From the NCBI GenBank assembly GCA_001724275.1, contig MEDZ01000003.1, positions 33,230 to 97,229 on the forward strand: a stretch of DNA of 64,000 nucleotides, in the 5' to 3' direction. A program made the translations under genes and the position numbers. The notes under the pieces were generated by a model that was not told the DNA's origin, searched no databases, and worked only from the letters and a program-made list of their open reading frames with translations. Origin of the DNA: Gemmatimonadetes bacterium SCN 70-22 (lineage in GTDB: Bacteria; Gemmatimonadota; Gemmatimonadetes; Gemmatimonadales; Gemmatimonadaceae). Position 1 is the first letter of the stretch, and the number at the start of each line of letters is the position of its first letter. Positions 53,614 to 61,021 of this stretch are shown here, in pieces.

Positions 53614-53943
53614 CTAGGCTCCCGAACCTTCCGCGCGATCGAGCCGCCGGCAGACTCGTTCCACCTCCTGCCGTAGCCCCTCGAACGACAACCCGTAGGC
53701 TGCACGCTGCGCCCACACCACCATGTCCAACGGAGGTCGTCCAGGGAGCACCAGTTCGCGTACGAGCTCCCGAAGGCGTCGTTTCAAGCGATTTCGTTCC
53801 ACTGCGGTTCGACCATACCGTGGCACCACGATCCCGACTCGCATGCGTGCGCGAGGGGAAGTGCTCGTCCGAACCAGTAGGGCGTTCGTTCGGTGAGCCT
53901 TCCCCTCTCCTCGAATGCGCTCGAGATCCGCACGCCGCGTGAT
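53614..53943 (-). CDS. rnpA: Ribonuclease P protein component, no canonical start codon visible
   Basis: Protein subunit of RNase P, which trims the 5' end of tRNA precursors. The core [20 protein letters not shown] is intact. The only ATG in frame (53844) would remove the first third of the usual protein. Reading further upstream, the same frame continues with [20 protein letters not shown] and [14 protein letters not shown], which matches the family N-terminus well. Yet between the in-frame TGA inside the rpmH tail and 53844 there is no ATG, GTG or TTG. Candidates are ATC at 53943 (giving 109 residues, a normal length), ATT at 53916 or CTG at 53877. The given start at 53943 is therefore a guess. 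It lies between rpmH and yidD. Confidence 0.8.
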   Translation of the reverse strand: MTRRADLERIRGEGKAHRTNALLVRTSTSPRARMRVGIVVPRYGRTAVERNRLKRRLRELVRELVLPGRPPLDMVVWAQRAAYGLSFEGLRQEVERVCRRLDRAEGSGA

Positions 53944-53974
53944 ACGCGCGGCCGGCGGGAACCGATGTCGTTGG

Positions 53975-54139
53975 CTACGCGGCGGCGTACTTGGACGGCA
54001 GCTTGACGGTCAACTGCTTGCGCCCCTTCTTGCGGCGACGGCTCAGGACCTCGCGCCCCCAGCGCGTCTCCATGCGCGCACGAAATCCATGCGTGCGAAC
54101 GCGGCGCTTGTTGCGCGGACGGTACGTCGGCTTACCCAT
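53975..54139 (-). CDS. rpmH: 50S ribosomal protein L34
   Basis: A 54-residue basic ribosomal protein: [20 protein letters not shown], then the signature [20 protein letters not shown], ending KLPSKYAAA. It is too short for many ORF finders. First gene of the minus-strand series to mnmE, with a near-consensus promoter upstream. Confidence 0.97.
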   Translation of the reverse strand: MGKPTYRPRNKRRVRTHGFRARMETRWGREVLSRRRKKGRKQLTVKLPSKYAAA

Positions 54140-54198
54140 GACTATTGCTCCGAAAGCCTGCTGAAATTTCTGCTGAAAATCTGTCCGGAAGAAGGCGA

Positions 54199-54227
54199 AG
54201 AATAGAGCCTTACGTATTGCATGTCAA
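54199..54227 (-). promoter_or_regulatory. Promoter of the rpmH-rnpA operon
   Basis: On the minus strand TTGACA (54227-54222), a 17-base spacer and TATTCT (54204-54199). This is close to the sigma-70 consensus and stands about 60 bases before rpmH. Confidence 0.8.
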
Positions 54228-54258
54228 CGGGTTAGGTGTTGCTCGCATTCGCGAGGAA

Positions 54259-54287
54259 TTGACTTTTCCACACCCCGTACCTACGTT
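54259..54287 (+). promoter_or_regulatory. Probable dnaA promoter
   Basis: TTGACT (54259-54264), 17 bases, TACGTT (54282-54287), about 28 bases before the dnaA ATG. The spacer contains TTTTCCACA, a near DnaA box, so autoregulation is possible. Confidence 0.6.
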
Positions 54288-54314
54288 CGGCCCCCCGCCT
54301 TTTTCCACATCGAA

Positions 54315-55700
54315 ATGGACCTGACGGCCCCCGACGCCTGGCAACGCCTCATCGAGCTCGTTCGCCGAGACGTGTCGGAACAAACGTTCCGAACATGGCT
54401 CGAACCGGCTGTGCCAATTGAGTTTACCGGCGATCGACTCGTGGTACGCGTCGCAGACCAGTTCGCCGCGGACTGGAATGACTCCAAGTTCTCAACCCTC
54501 CTTCGCGCCCTCGCCCCCGTCGCGCTCGGTCATCCTTGCGACGTCGTGTTCCGCCCGGATGAAGAGCGGCAGCAGCGCCCACAAATCGACCTCTTCTCCG
54601 AAGCTCGCCCGGCGCAGGGACGAAGCGCTTCGTCCGCTACCGTAGCACCCCCCAAACCAATCCTCAGCGCCCGTTACACCTTCGACCAGTTCGTCATCGG
54701 CAAGTCCAACGAGGTGGCGGCCGCTGCTGCTTATGCAGTCTCTCAAGCGCCCGGCAAGGTCTACAACCCGCTTTTCATCTATGGCACCACGGGCGTCGGC
54801 AAGACACATCTGATGCAAGCCATCGCCCACGAGCTGCTCGAAAGGACACCAACGCTCCGCGTCTCCAACCTCGGCGCCGAGCAGTTTACCAACGAGTACG
54901 TAAACGCCATCCAGACCCGGACGACCAACGACTTCCGCCGACGCTTCCGTGAGACTGATCTCCTCCTGATCGACGACGTTCACTTCCTCAAGGGCAAGGA
55001 AGCAACCCAGGAAGAGTTCTTCCACACTTTCAATACCCTCTACGAGAACGGCCGCCAGATCATCATGACCTCGGACAGGCCCCCGTCCGAGATACCCGGC
55101 ATCGAAGCACGTCTCGTTACCCGCTTTCAATGGGGAATGGTCGCCGACATCGAGCTCCCCGACCTGGAGCTTCGCATAGCGATTCTTCGCAAGAAGGCAG
55201 AGGTCGACCAGCTCCAGCGCACGATCCCTGATGAAGTGATTCGATTTCTCGCCGAGCACATTCGCTCCAGCGTTCGTGAGCTCGAAGGCGCTGTGATTCG
55301 TCTCTTGGCTTATTCCTCCCTCAAACGGAAGGACATCACGATCGCTCTCGCCCAGGAAGCGCTCCGTGACAAGCTTCGGCGCGATGAAAACGGAACCCTT
55401 TCCGAACTCCCCGCCATTACTCCCGAGCGCATTCAGGAAATCGTTGCCTCCGAGTGGGGCGTTACCAGCGAAGGCCTACGGTCCAAGACCCGTACCAAGA
55501 CGCTCACGATTCCGCGGCAAGCTGCCATGTACCTGTGCCGCGAACTCCTTGGCCTCCAGCTAGTCGAAATCGGTCACCGATTCGGCAACCGCGATCACTC
55601 CACGGTTATCCACAGTCTGGAGCGTGCTGACGATCTTCTAACGTCCGATTCCACATTCCAGGACCGCCTTCTTCGCGCCAAACGACGACTTACCTCGTGA
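54315..55700 (+). CDS. dnaA: Chromosomal replication initiator DnaA
   Basis: A 461-residue AAA+ initiator. Domain I is MDLTAPDAWQRLIELVRRDV with the conserved Trp of EQTFRTWLEPA. Domain III starts YTFDQFVIGKSNEVAAAAA and carries Walker A GTTGVGKTHLMQAIAHELL and Walker B LLLIDDVHFLKGKEATQEEF. RLVTRFQWGMVADIELPD matches the signature region, and domain IV ends with GHRFGNRDHSTVIHSLERA, the DNA-binding helix. Start MDLTAPDAW. It diverges from rpmH and is followed by the oriC candidate and dnaN. Confidence 0.98.
   Translation: MDLTAPDAWQRLIELVRRDVSEQTFRTWLEPAVPIEFTGDRLVVRVADQFAADWNDSKFSTLLRALAPVALGHPCDVVFRPDEERQQRPQIDLFSEARPAQGRSASSATVAPPKPILSARYTFDQFVIGKSNEVAAAAAYAVSQAPGKVYNPLFIYGTTGVGKTHLMQAIAHELLERTPTLRVSNLGAEQFTNEYVNAIQTRTTNDFRRRFRETDLLLIDDVHFLKGKEATQEEFFHTFNTLYENGRQIIMTSDRPPSEIPGIEARLVTRFQWGMVADIELPDLELRIAILRKKAEVDQLQRTIPDEVIRFLAEHIRSSVRELEGAVIRLLAYSSLKRKDITIALAQEALRDKLRRDENGTLSELPAITPERIQEIVASEWGVTSEGLRSKTRTKTLTIPRQAAMYLCRELLGLQLVEIGHRFGNRDHSTVIHSLERADDLLTSDSTFQDRLLRAKRRLTS
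55606..55614 (+). promoter_or_regulatory. Perfect DnaA box in the 3' part of dnaA
   Basis: TTATCCACA, the consensus DnaA box, formed by the codons of the conserved TVIHS motif of domain IV. It may contribute to origin or autoregulation, or be a by-product of codon use. Confidence 0.5.
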
Positions 55701-55877
55701 ATCCCCAAGCCTCCACACCTTTCCACCTCAAAACACCCTCACCCAAAGCACACCATCGTGCGCAATATCAAGTACTTCCACCGACAATCCACATTTCCAC
55801 GCCTGTACTGATACTGCTGTATTCTTTTACTTTCTAGATATACTACAGACCATCTCCGGTCCCACTTCAACCCACCT
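55701..55877. other. Probable replication origin (oriC) between dnaA and dnaN
   Basis: A 177-base non-coding gap, clearly AT-richer than its surroundings. It has several TTTCCAC-like sequences (for example 55726, 55769, 55793) related to DnaA boxes, then a TA-rich stretch (tattcttttactttctagatatactac, about 55823-55849) suited to unwinding. The plus strand changes from C-rich to G-rich across this point. No exact TTATCCACA lies within the gap itself, so the boundaries are approximate. Confidence 0.6.
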
Positions 55878-56984
55878 ATGCGCCTCACAATCAGCCGCGA
55901 GAAGCTCCAGGAAGCTCTGACTGCCGTTGCCGCGGCAGTACCGGCAAAGACTACGCTTCCTGTACTTGGGAATCTTCTACTCGAGACCACTGATCGTGGA
56001 CTGCGGCTTTCTGGGACCGATCTGGATATTGGTGTCAGTACCGAGGTGCTAGCCGACGTGGAATCCCCTGGCGCCATCACGGTTCCGGCGAAGAAGCTCG
56101 TAGAAATCGTGCGAGAGTTGCCACCTGCTCCTGTGAAGCTAGGAGCCGCCGGCGAGCAGCGGGTTACACTCGAGTGTGGTCGCGCGCGATTCAAGCTTCT
56201 AGGATTGCCACGAGATGAGTTCCCGGCATTTCCTACAGTGGACTTTTCCAAGTCCTGGCGTGTGAAGTCGGGTGACGTACAAGGATTGATAGGTCACACG
56301 GTGTTCGCTGTGTCCACAGAGGAAAGCCGTCCGATTCTCAATGGTGTCTTGTGGGAGATTCGGGATGAGCAGATGCGAATGGTGGCCACGAATGGCCATC
56401 GCTTGGCGAAGATGGAAGTTCCGTATACAGGAGGACATGGCGGGGATTTCATCATTCCCCCGAAAGCGCTCGAGCAGGTTCGGCGTCTTTTTCCGTCAGA
56501 TGAGGAGCTCGAGGTTGCACGGGGTGAGAACCATGTGGCATTCCGTTCTCCCTTCACCGCGGTTTTCACGCGTCTGATAGAAGGTCCGTATCCTAACTAC
56601 GACCAGGTCATTCCTCGGGACAACAACAGGGTTGCCATCATCGACAAGGTGGCTTTGCAGAGTGCCCTGAAGCGAATGGCTGTGGTTGCATCGGACCAGA
56701 CTCACCGTGTGAAGCTGTCGTTCAACGCGGCATTGCTGAAATTCTCGGTTGCAACACCCGACTTGGGAGAAGGGCAGGACGAACTGCCGATCCGCTACGA
56801 CGGAGATCCGATCGATATCGGATTCAATGGGATGTATCTGCTCGAAATACTGCGATACATGCCCACGGAGGAGATTCGGTTCACTTTCCGCGAGCCAGAG
56901 CGAGCGGCGACTATCGAACCCGAAAACTGGCAACAGCCCGGGAAGTACCTGTGCCTGGTGATGCCCCTGCGTCTCGTAGACTAG
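55878..56984 (+). CDS. dnaN: DNA polymerase III, beta sliding clamp
   Basis: A 368-residue clamp that tethers polymerase III to DNA. It starts MRLTISREKLQEALTAVAAA; TLPVLGNLLLETTDRGLRLS near residue 35, DGHRLA-like NGHRLAKMEVPY near 175, and the terminal YLCLVMPLRLVD are typical. Its base composition is noticeably less GC-rich than that of genes to the left. The stop is 7 bases from that of the convergent lipoprotein gene. Confidence 0.97.
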   Translation: MRLTISREKLQEALTAVAAAVPAKTTLPVLGNLLLETTDRGLRLSGTDLDIGVSTEVLADVESPGAITVPAKKLVEIVRELPPAPVKLGAAGEQRVTLECGRARFKLLGLPRDEFPAFPTVDFSKSWRVKSGDVQGLIGHTVFAVSTEESRPILNGVLWEIRDEQMRMVATNGHRLAKMEVPYTGGHGGDFIIPPKALEQVRRLFPSDEELEVARGENHVAFRSPFTAVFTRLIEGPYPNYDQVIPRDNNRVAIIDKVALQSALKRMAVVASDQTHRVKLSFNAALLKFSVATPDLGEGQDELPIRYDGDPIDIGFNGMYLLEILRYMPTEEIRFTFREPERAATIEPENWQQPGKYLCLVMPLRLVD

Positions 56985-56991
56985 GACGTAT

Positions 56992-57933
56992 TCAGGGGTT
57001 CGACTGTCGGCGCGTCATGCGGATGTAGCTTTGCTGGCGGAAAAGTTGCGCGCGCTGGTCACTCTGAGCTTCGATCCTCCCCATCAAGTCGAGCTGAAGC
57101 TCCAGGGGGAGAGAACTCGTCGACGTCGTATCGATGGACACCGTGGCGTTTCCGCGAAAATCGGTGTGGACACGCATCGGCAGCGTGATTGAGGAATCGG
57201 AATCTGCAACACCGCTGATGATGAGGTGACCAACACTGCTGGCACTTGGTGTGATGGCAGTACGGTACGCAGTCAGAACTCCGGCCGTGCAGGTGCGATA
57301 CTCCAAGGAGTCTGCGGTGGGGCTAGTCGGGAGACCCAAACGTGGACTCGCTGCAAGTTGCCGTAGGTAGATGGCGGCGAGTAAGTCGGAGAGAAGTGTT
57401 GGCAGGGCGGTACACGAAGTCTGAAGCGCTCCTGCCAATCGGGTCTCCCCTCGAGAGCTCCAAGTCAGGGTTGCTGCTGCGGTGGCTGGCAACGTGTCGC
57501 GAGCAAGCAGTTCTGGCGGAAGCGAACGACCCTGCGGGAGCATGTATCCGGAATCAGACGTCAGCTCGAGGAGGATGACCTGGTCCTGAGGACGTGGTCT
57601 GAATCGAGCTCGAACGATCTCGCGAACGGTAAAGGAGTCCGTGACTCCTGACGCCGGCGTATCCTGAGTGGTGACGACAGTGGCGCTGAGGATGTACTCC
57701 GTGCTGTCGGGGAGCAGCGATTCACTGCGCTTTTCGGGGAGCGAAATCGGAGCAGGAGGGAGGAGTTCGGGGGGAGCCTTGGTAGGGCGTGGATGTGTGG
57801 TGGGAGATGGTGTGCACGCAGTCGCCGTTGTGGCGAAAACGAGGGCCAGAACGGAATTCGATATCCGATGGGATCGGAGCGCTCCGGTTCTCGAGTGGTC
57901 GGGACGGTTGAGAGAGGGGTGCGTCAGATACAT
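56992..57933 (-). CDS. Hypothetical lipoprotein whose start codon lies in the rnpB 3' end
   Basis: A 313-residue protein with a lipobox (LVFATTATAC near residue 40) after a basic front, so probably membrane-anchored. The body is rich in Ser, Thr, Leu and Pro with no family I recognise. The only in-frame start is ATG 57933, which falls in the last bases of the RNase P RNA gene on the same strand (GGCCAGC ATG). No alternative ATG, GTG or TTG occurs before the signal segment. It could be co-transcribed with rnpB, or have a promoter inside it. Confidence 0.7.
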   Translation of the reverse strand: MYLTHPSLNRPDHSRTGALRSHRISNSVLALVFATTATACTPSPTTHPRPTKAPPELLPPAPISLPEKRSESLLPDSTEYILSATVVTTQDTPASGVTDSFTVREIVRARFRPRPQDQVILLELTSDSGYMLPQGRSLPPELLARDTLPATAAATLTWSSRGETRLAGALQTSCTALPTLLSDLLAAIYLRQLAASPRLGLPTSPTADSLEYRTCTAGVLTAYRTAITPSASSVGHLIISGVADSDSSITLPMRVHTDFRGNATVSIDTTSTSSLPLELQLDLMGRIEAQSDQRAQLFRQQSYIRMTRRQSNP

Positions 57934-58308
57934 GCTGGCCTGTAAGCCGGGTTCTGTCGGATCCTGGGATCCGGATGATCATTCCTCTCGGCGTGATGTC
58001 ACCAGCACGCTCTAGCAGCCAACCCGCGGCGTCTTGGTCGAGAAGGACTGTCTCTCGCCGCCTATTTGGCCTTGCTCCAGCTGGGGTTTACCGTGCCGCC
58101 AACGTTACCGCTGGCGCGGTGGGCTCTTACCCCACCTTTTCACCCTTACCGGTTTCGAAAAACCGGCGGTTTGTTTTCTGTGGCACTATCCGTCACAGCC
58201 GCGAGGCCGTGCCCAGGAGTTACCTGGCAGCTTGTCCAAGGAGCCCGGACTTTCCTCGGCGAGTAGTACCCTTGACGGCACTCCCGACGCGATCATCCGA
58301 CCAGCATG
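57931..58308 (-). ncRNA. rnpB: RNase P RNA, bacterial type A
   Basis: The catalytic RNA that removes 5' leaders from tRNA precursors. Read on the minus strand it starts near ATGCTGGTCGGATGATCGCG and has GAGGAAAGTCCGGGCTCC (P4/CR-I) early. In the middle are GGGTGAAAAGGTGGGGTAAG and AGCCCACCG. It ends with AGAGGAATGATCATC, ACAGAACCCGGCTTACAGG and CCAGCAT, which pairs with the 5' end. About 378 bases, as usual. Its protein partner rnpA is 4 kb away. The ends are estimated from the terminal P1 pairing. Confidence 0.95.
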
Positions 58309-58322
58309 TACCTGACTCCCGA

Positions 58323-58328
58323 AATATA
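58323..58328 (-). promoter_or_regulatory. -10 element of the rnpB promoter
   Basis: TATATT on the minus strand about 15 bases before the RNA 5' end. TTCGTC, 16 bases further upstream, is a weak -35. Confidence 0.5.
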
Positions 58329-58456
58329 GTGCCTCTGTGTTCGTGACGAATTGCGTGAAATCACGATTTCATGGGGGCCGGGAGAGATGTCCGGGGTGAC
58401 ATCAGGGTGACGGAGCTTCGTAGTATGCGCTCCGATCCCAACGAGGTAGCAGATCG

Positions 58457-59392
58457 ATGAATTCCCGAGACTGCCGAACGCTCGCGATGGTGGCGCAAGC
58501 CACTGGTGGTAAGGTGCGTCAAGCTGTGAATGGAGCTGGTGTCACGCACGTGGCCACAGTGCTCACGCCGGATGAACGACTGCGGGTGGATGCGGCTGGA
58601 CTCGGGCTGATCCAGGCATATCACCGAGAATCGGTCGAGGACGTCTGGCGGGACCTACGGAATCGGCACGTGGCAGCCCTCATCGTCTCGACGGCAATGT
58701 GCCGTGGGGTGAGCGTGACCAACATGGCGCGCATGGTACGCGAGTTTCCGCGCGTCCCCACGGTCGCACTCCTCTCGGGCCTCGATCAGAGCACGGTGCG
58801 AACGGTGCTATCACTGGGCCACTGCGGGGTACGGACGTTGATCGATGTCCGCGAACCAACGGGGTGGCGTGAGCTCCGGAACGTGCTCCTGAACGAACGA
58901 GCGTCAACAGTGCCGCGGATGGCGGAATCGGGCTTGGCACTCGATCTGGAGCAGACGCCTCCGGGCACTCGGCGATTCTTCGAACTGCTCTTTACAGTTG
59001 GTCGGGAGACGCCGACCATCCGGGAGTTCGCGGCGAGGATGGGGGTGATTCCGGGGACGCTGATGAGCCGGTTCTTTCGCGCACGCCTACCTGCGCCCAA
59101 GCGTCTTCTCGCACATGCCCGGCTTACTTGCGCTGCGCACCTGTTCGAGAACCCTGGAGTGACCATTGCCAGCGTAGCCAATCAACTGGACTACTCGTCA
59201 CCGCAGAGCTTCAGCCGGCATGTCCGCGCCATGCTGCATCTTTCGGCGACGGACTTTCGCGCGCGGTACGACGGTGCGGGAATGCTGGAATACTTTCGGG
59301 AAGAGTTGGTCCTGCCGCATCTGGTGCGGTGGCGCACGTTCGACCCCTTCGGGCAGCCACGCGTGTGGCTGCATGGGGGGGGCGAGCGATAG
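58457..59392 (+). CDS. AraC-family regulator with an N-terminal receiver-like region
   Basis: A 311-residue protein. The C-terminal two helix-turn-helix units of AraC type are at about 190-285 (TIREFAARMGVIPGTLMSRF and TIASVANQLDYSSPQSFSRH). The N-terminal region (about 35-140: VDAAGLGLIQAYHRESVEDV, then ALIVSTAMCRGVSV and VPTVALLSGL) has alternating strands and helices like a receiver domain. No clear phospho-Asp pocket is visible, so the signal is unknown. It is a stand-alone gene divergent from rnpB. The C-terminal 40 residues extend beyond the second helix-turn-helix. Confidence 0.8.
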   Translation: MNSRDCRTLAMVAQATGGKVRQAVNGAGVTHVATVLTPDERLRVDAAGLGLIQAYHRESVEDVWRDLRNRHVAALIVSTAMCRGVSVTNMARMVREFPRVPTVALLSGLDQSTVRTVLSLGHCGVRTLIDVREPTGWRELRNVLLNERASTVPRMAESGLALDLEQTPPGTRRFFELLFTVGRETPTIREFAARMGVIPGTLMSRFFRARLPAPKRLLAHARLTCAAHLFENPGVTIASVANQLDYSSPQSFSRHVRAMLHLSATDFRARYDGAGMLEYFREELVLPHLVRWRTFDPFGQPRVWLHGGGER

Positions 59393-59402
59393 GATACCCA
59401 GC

Positions 59403-59431
59403 CCGAGCGGAGCGCTGACTTCCGCGCTCGG
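59403..59431. terminator. Probable bidirectional terminator between convergent genes
   Basis: CCGAGCGGA and TCCGCGCTCGG form a stem with one bulge between the AraC-type gene and pyrE. The T-runs on both sides are weak. Confidence 0.45.
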
Positions 59432-59992
59432 TTATGGCTGGGGCAGTAGGGGCAGGATCTCACCCGCCGTCGCCAGCGAGATGACCGAGAGTCCTGCCGC
59501 TTCTATGGCTTCCCTCCCCCCTTCCTCGCGGTCAACGAGCGCGAGGACGCCGAGTATGTTGGCACCCTGGCCACGGAGGACCTCGACGGCCTTCAGAGCG
59601 GACCCCCCGGTCGTGATGACGTCTTCGATGACTACGACACGGTCGGCGGGGCGGAAGGGACCCTCGATTTGCCGCCCTGCGCCGTGCCCCTTGGGCTCCT
59701 TCCGGACGGTGAACGCCCTGACCGGGCTGGATGTTTGTGCGCTTGCGTAGGCGATGGCGTAGGAAATAGGGTCCGCGCCGAGCGTAAGGCCACCGACGGC
59801 GTCAACCGATCCGAAAGCATCGCGGATGGAAGCAAGACCCAGGGGACCGACGAGCGCGAGCCCTTCTGGGCTCATGGTGGTGAGCCGGGCGTCGATGTAT
59901 AGCGACGATGTGCGGCCAGAAGAGAGGACAAAGTGCCCTCTGCGCGCGCTACGGTCGGCGAGTAGGGTTACCAGCTTGTGTCGGGTGTCCAT
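59432..59992 (-). CDS. pyrE: Orotate phosphoribosyltransferase
   Basis: A 186-residue enzyme of pyrimidine synthesis: orotate plus PRPP gives OMP. The PRPP loop is VVVIEDVITTGGSALKAVEV near residue 115; FVLSSGRTSSLYIDARLT near 20 and the substrate-proximal VRKEPKGHGAGRQIEG near 97 are present. It follows 6 bases behind the Ser/Thr kinase gene, on the same strand. Confidence 0.95.
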   Translation of the reverse strand: MDTRHKLVTLLADRSARRGHFVLSSGRTSSLYIDARLTTMSPEGLALVGPLGLASIRDAFGSVDAVGGLTLGADPISYAIAYASAQTSSPVRAFTVRKEPKGHGAGRQIEGPFRPADRVVVIEDVITTGGSALKAVEVLRGQGANILGVLALVDREEGGREAIEAAGLSVISLATAGEILPLLPQP

Positions 59993-59998
59993 GTAGCG

Positions 59999-60904
59999 CT
60001 AGCGCCGGAAGAGCCCTCGAACCTTGGACAGGAGGCCCGCATCCTCGGTTGGCGCCGTGACCACGAGAAGGGCATCGTGGAGTTCCTTGGCGAAGGTGAG
60101 GATGTCGGGATATCGGTCTGTGGGCTGCCGGGAGAGCCCCCTCATGACGATGGCTTCCACCTGCGCGCCGAAATCGAGATTCGGGCGAGCCTTGTTTATG
60201 GGGATGGGTGGCTGGGACAGAAGCTGGGTGAACATCTCCCGGGGGCTCTTCGCCAGATACGGATGGGCCCCGGTGAGGAGGAAGTAGGCAATGGTCGCGA
60301 GCGAGTACTGGTCCGCGGCGGGGGTCACGAGCTCGCCCGAAAGTGCCTCGGGGGCCACGTACATGAGGGTGCCGACGAAGTACCCTGCCCGGGTAAGGCG
60401 CTCGTCCTGTCGGGTGTCCGTTGCGGCTGCGATCCCGAAATCCAGGAGCTTGGTGGCGCCGGAAACGGGATCGTACATGGCGTTGTCGGGTTTCAGATCC
60501 CGGTGGACAATGCCGGAGTCATGAGCCGCCTTGACGGCCTCGCCGATGCTCAGGATGATCCGAGCAACCTCCGCACGCGGAAGCGGGGCGTGCTCCTTGG
60601 CATATCGCTCGAGGAGCTCTCCCGGCGCCCACTCGATGACGAGGTAGTGAAGGCCATCCGCCACCCCTGTCTCGATGGTGCGAATGACGTTGGGGTGAAT
60701 GACTCGCTTCCCGAACTCGGCTTCGCGGTTGAATCGAGCGACCGCGGTCTTCTCCAGTCGCAACTTGTCACGGAGCACCTTGAAGGCTACTTGGCCGTTG
60801 GTGGGATGCTCTGCGCGGTAGACAACCGAAGTGCCGCCCTCGCCTACGAGGGTCTTGAGCGTGTAGCCGGCGATGGTTCGCCCGACAAGATTCTCTTTGG
60901 ACAC
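59999..60904 (-). CDS. Serine/threonine protein kinase (Hanks type), soluble
   Basis: A 301-residue kinase domain with no membrane segment. Gly loop GEGGTSVVYRAEH near residue 20, the ATP-lysine in VAFKVLRDKL, catalytic loop IVHRDLKPDNAMYD near 132, LLDFGIAAATD (DFG) and APEALSG are all intact, so it should be active. The C-terminus is a short basic tail (SKVRGLFRR). A GTG start (VSKENLVGRTIAGYTL) at 60904 fits; the open frame extends upstream without support. It is upstream of pyrE, 6 bases apart, suggesting co-expression. Divergent from the GWxTD gene. Confidence 0.92.
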   Translation of the reverse strand: MSKENLVGRTIAGYTLKTLVGEGGTSVVYRAEHPTNGQVAFKVLRDKLRLEKTAVARFNREAEFGKRVIHPNVIRTIETGVADGLHYLVIEWAPGELLERYAKEHAPLPRAEVARIILSIGEAVKAAHDSGIVHRDLKPDNAMYDPVSGATKLLDFGIAAATDTRQDERLTRAGYFVGTLMYVAPEALSGELVTPAADQYSLATIAYFLLTGAHPYLAKSPREMFTQLLSQPPIPINKARPNLDFGAQVEAIVMRGLSRQPTDRYPDILTFAKELHDALLVVTAPTEDAGLLSKVRGLFRR

Positions 60905-61021
60905 GGCGCCGAACCTAATGGCCGCCGAGAGGGGCAGCAAGCAATATCTGGGATTTGGCCAGGGACGTATCTTCCACTCCTCACCCGCGGGTTGATCCAT
61001 CCCGCAGCAGGTCCCGGCACC

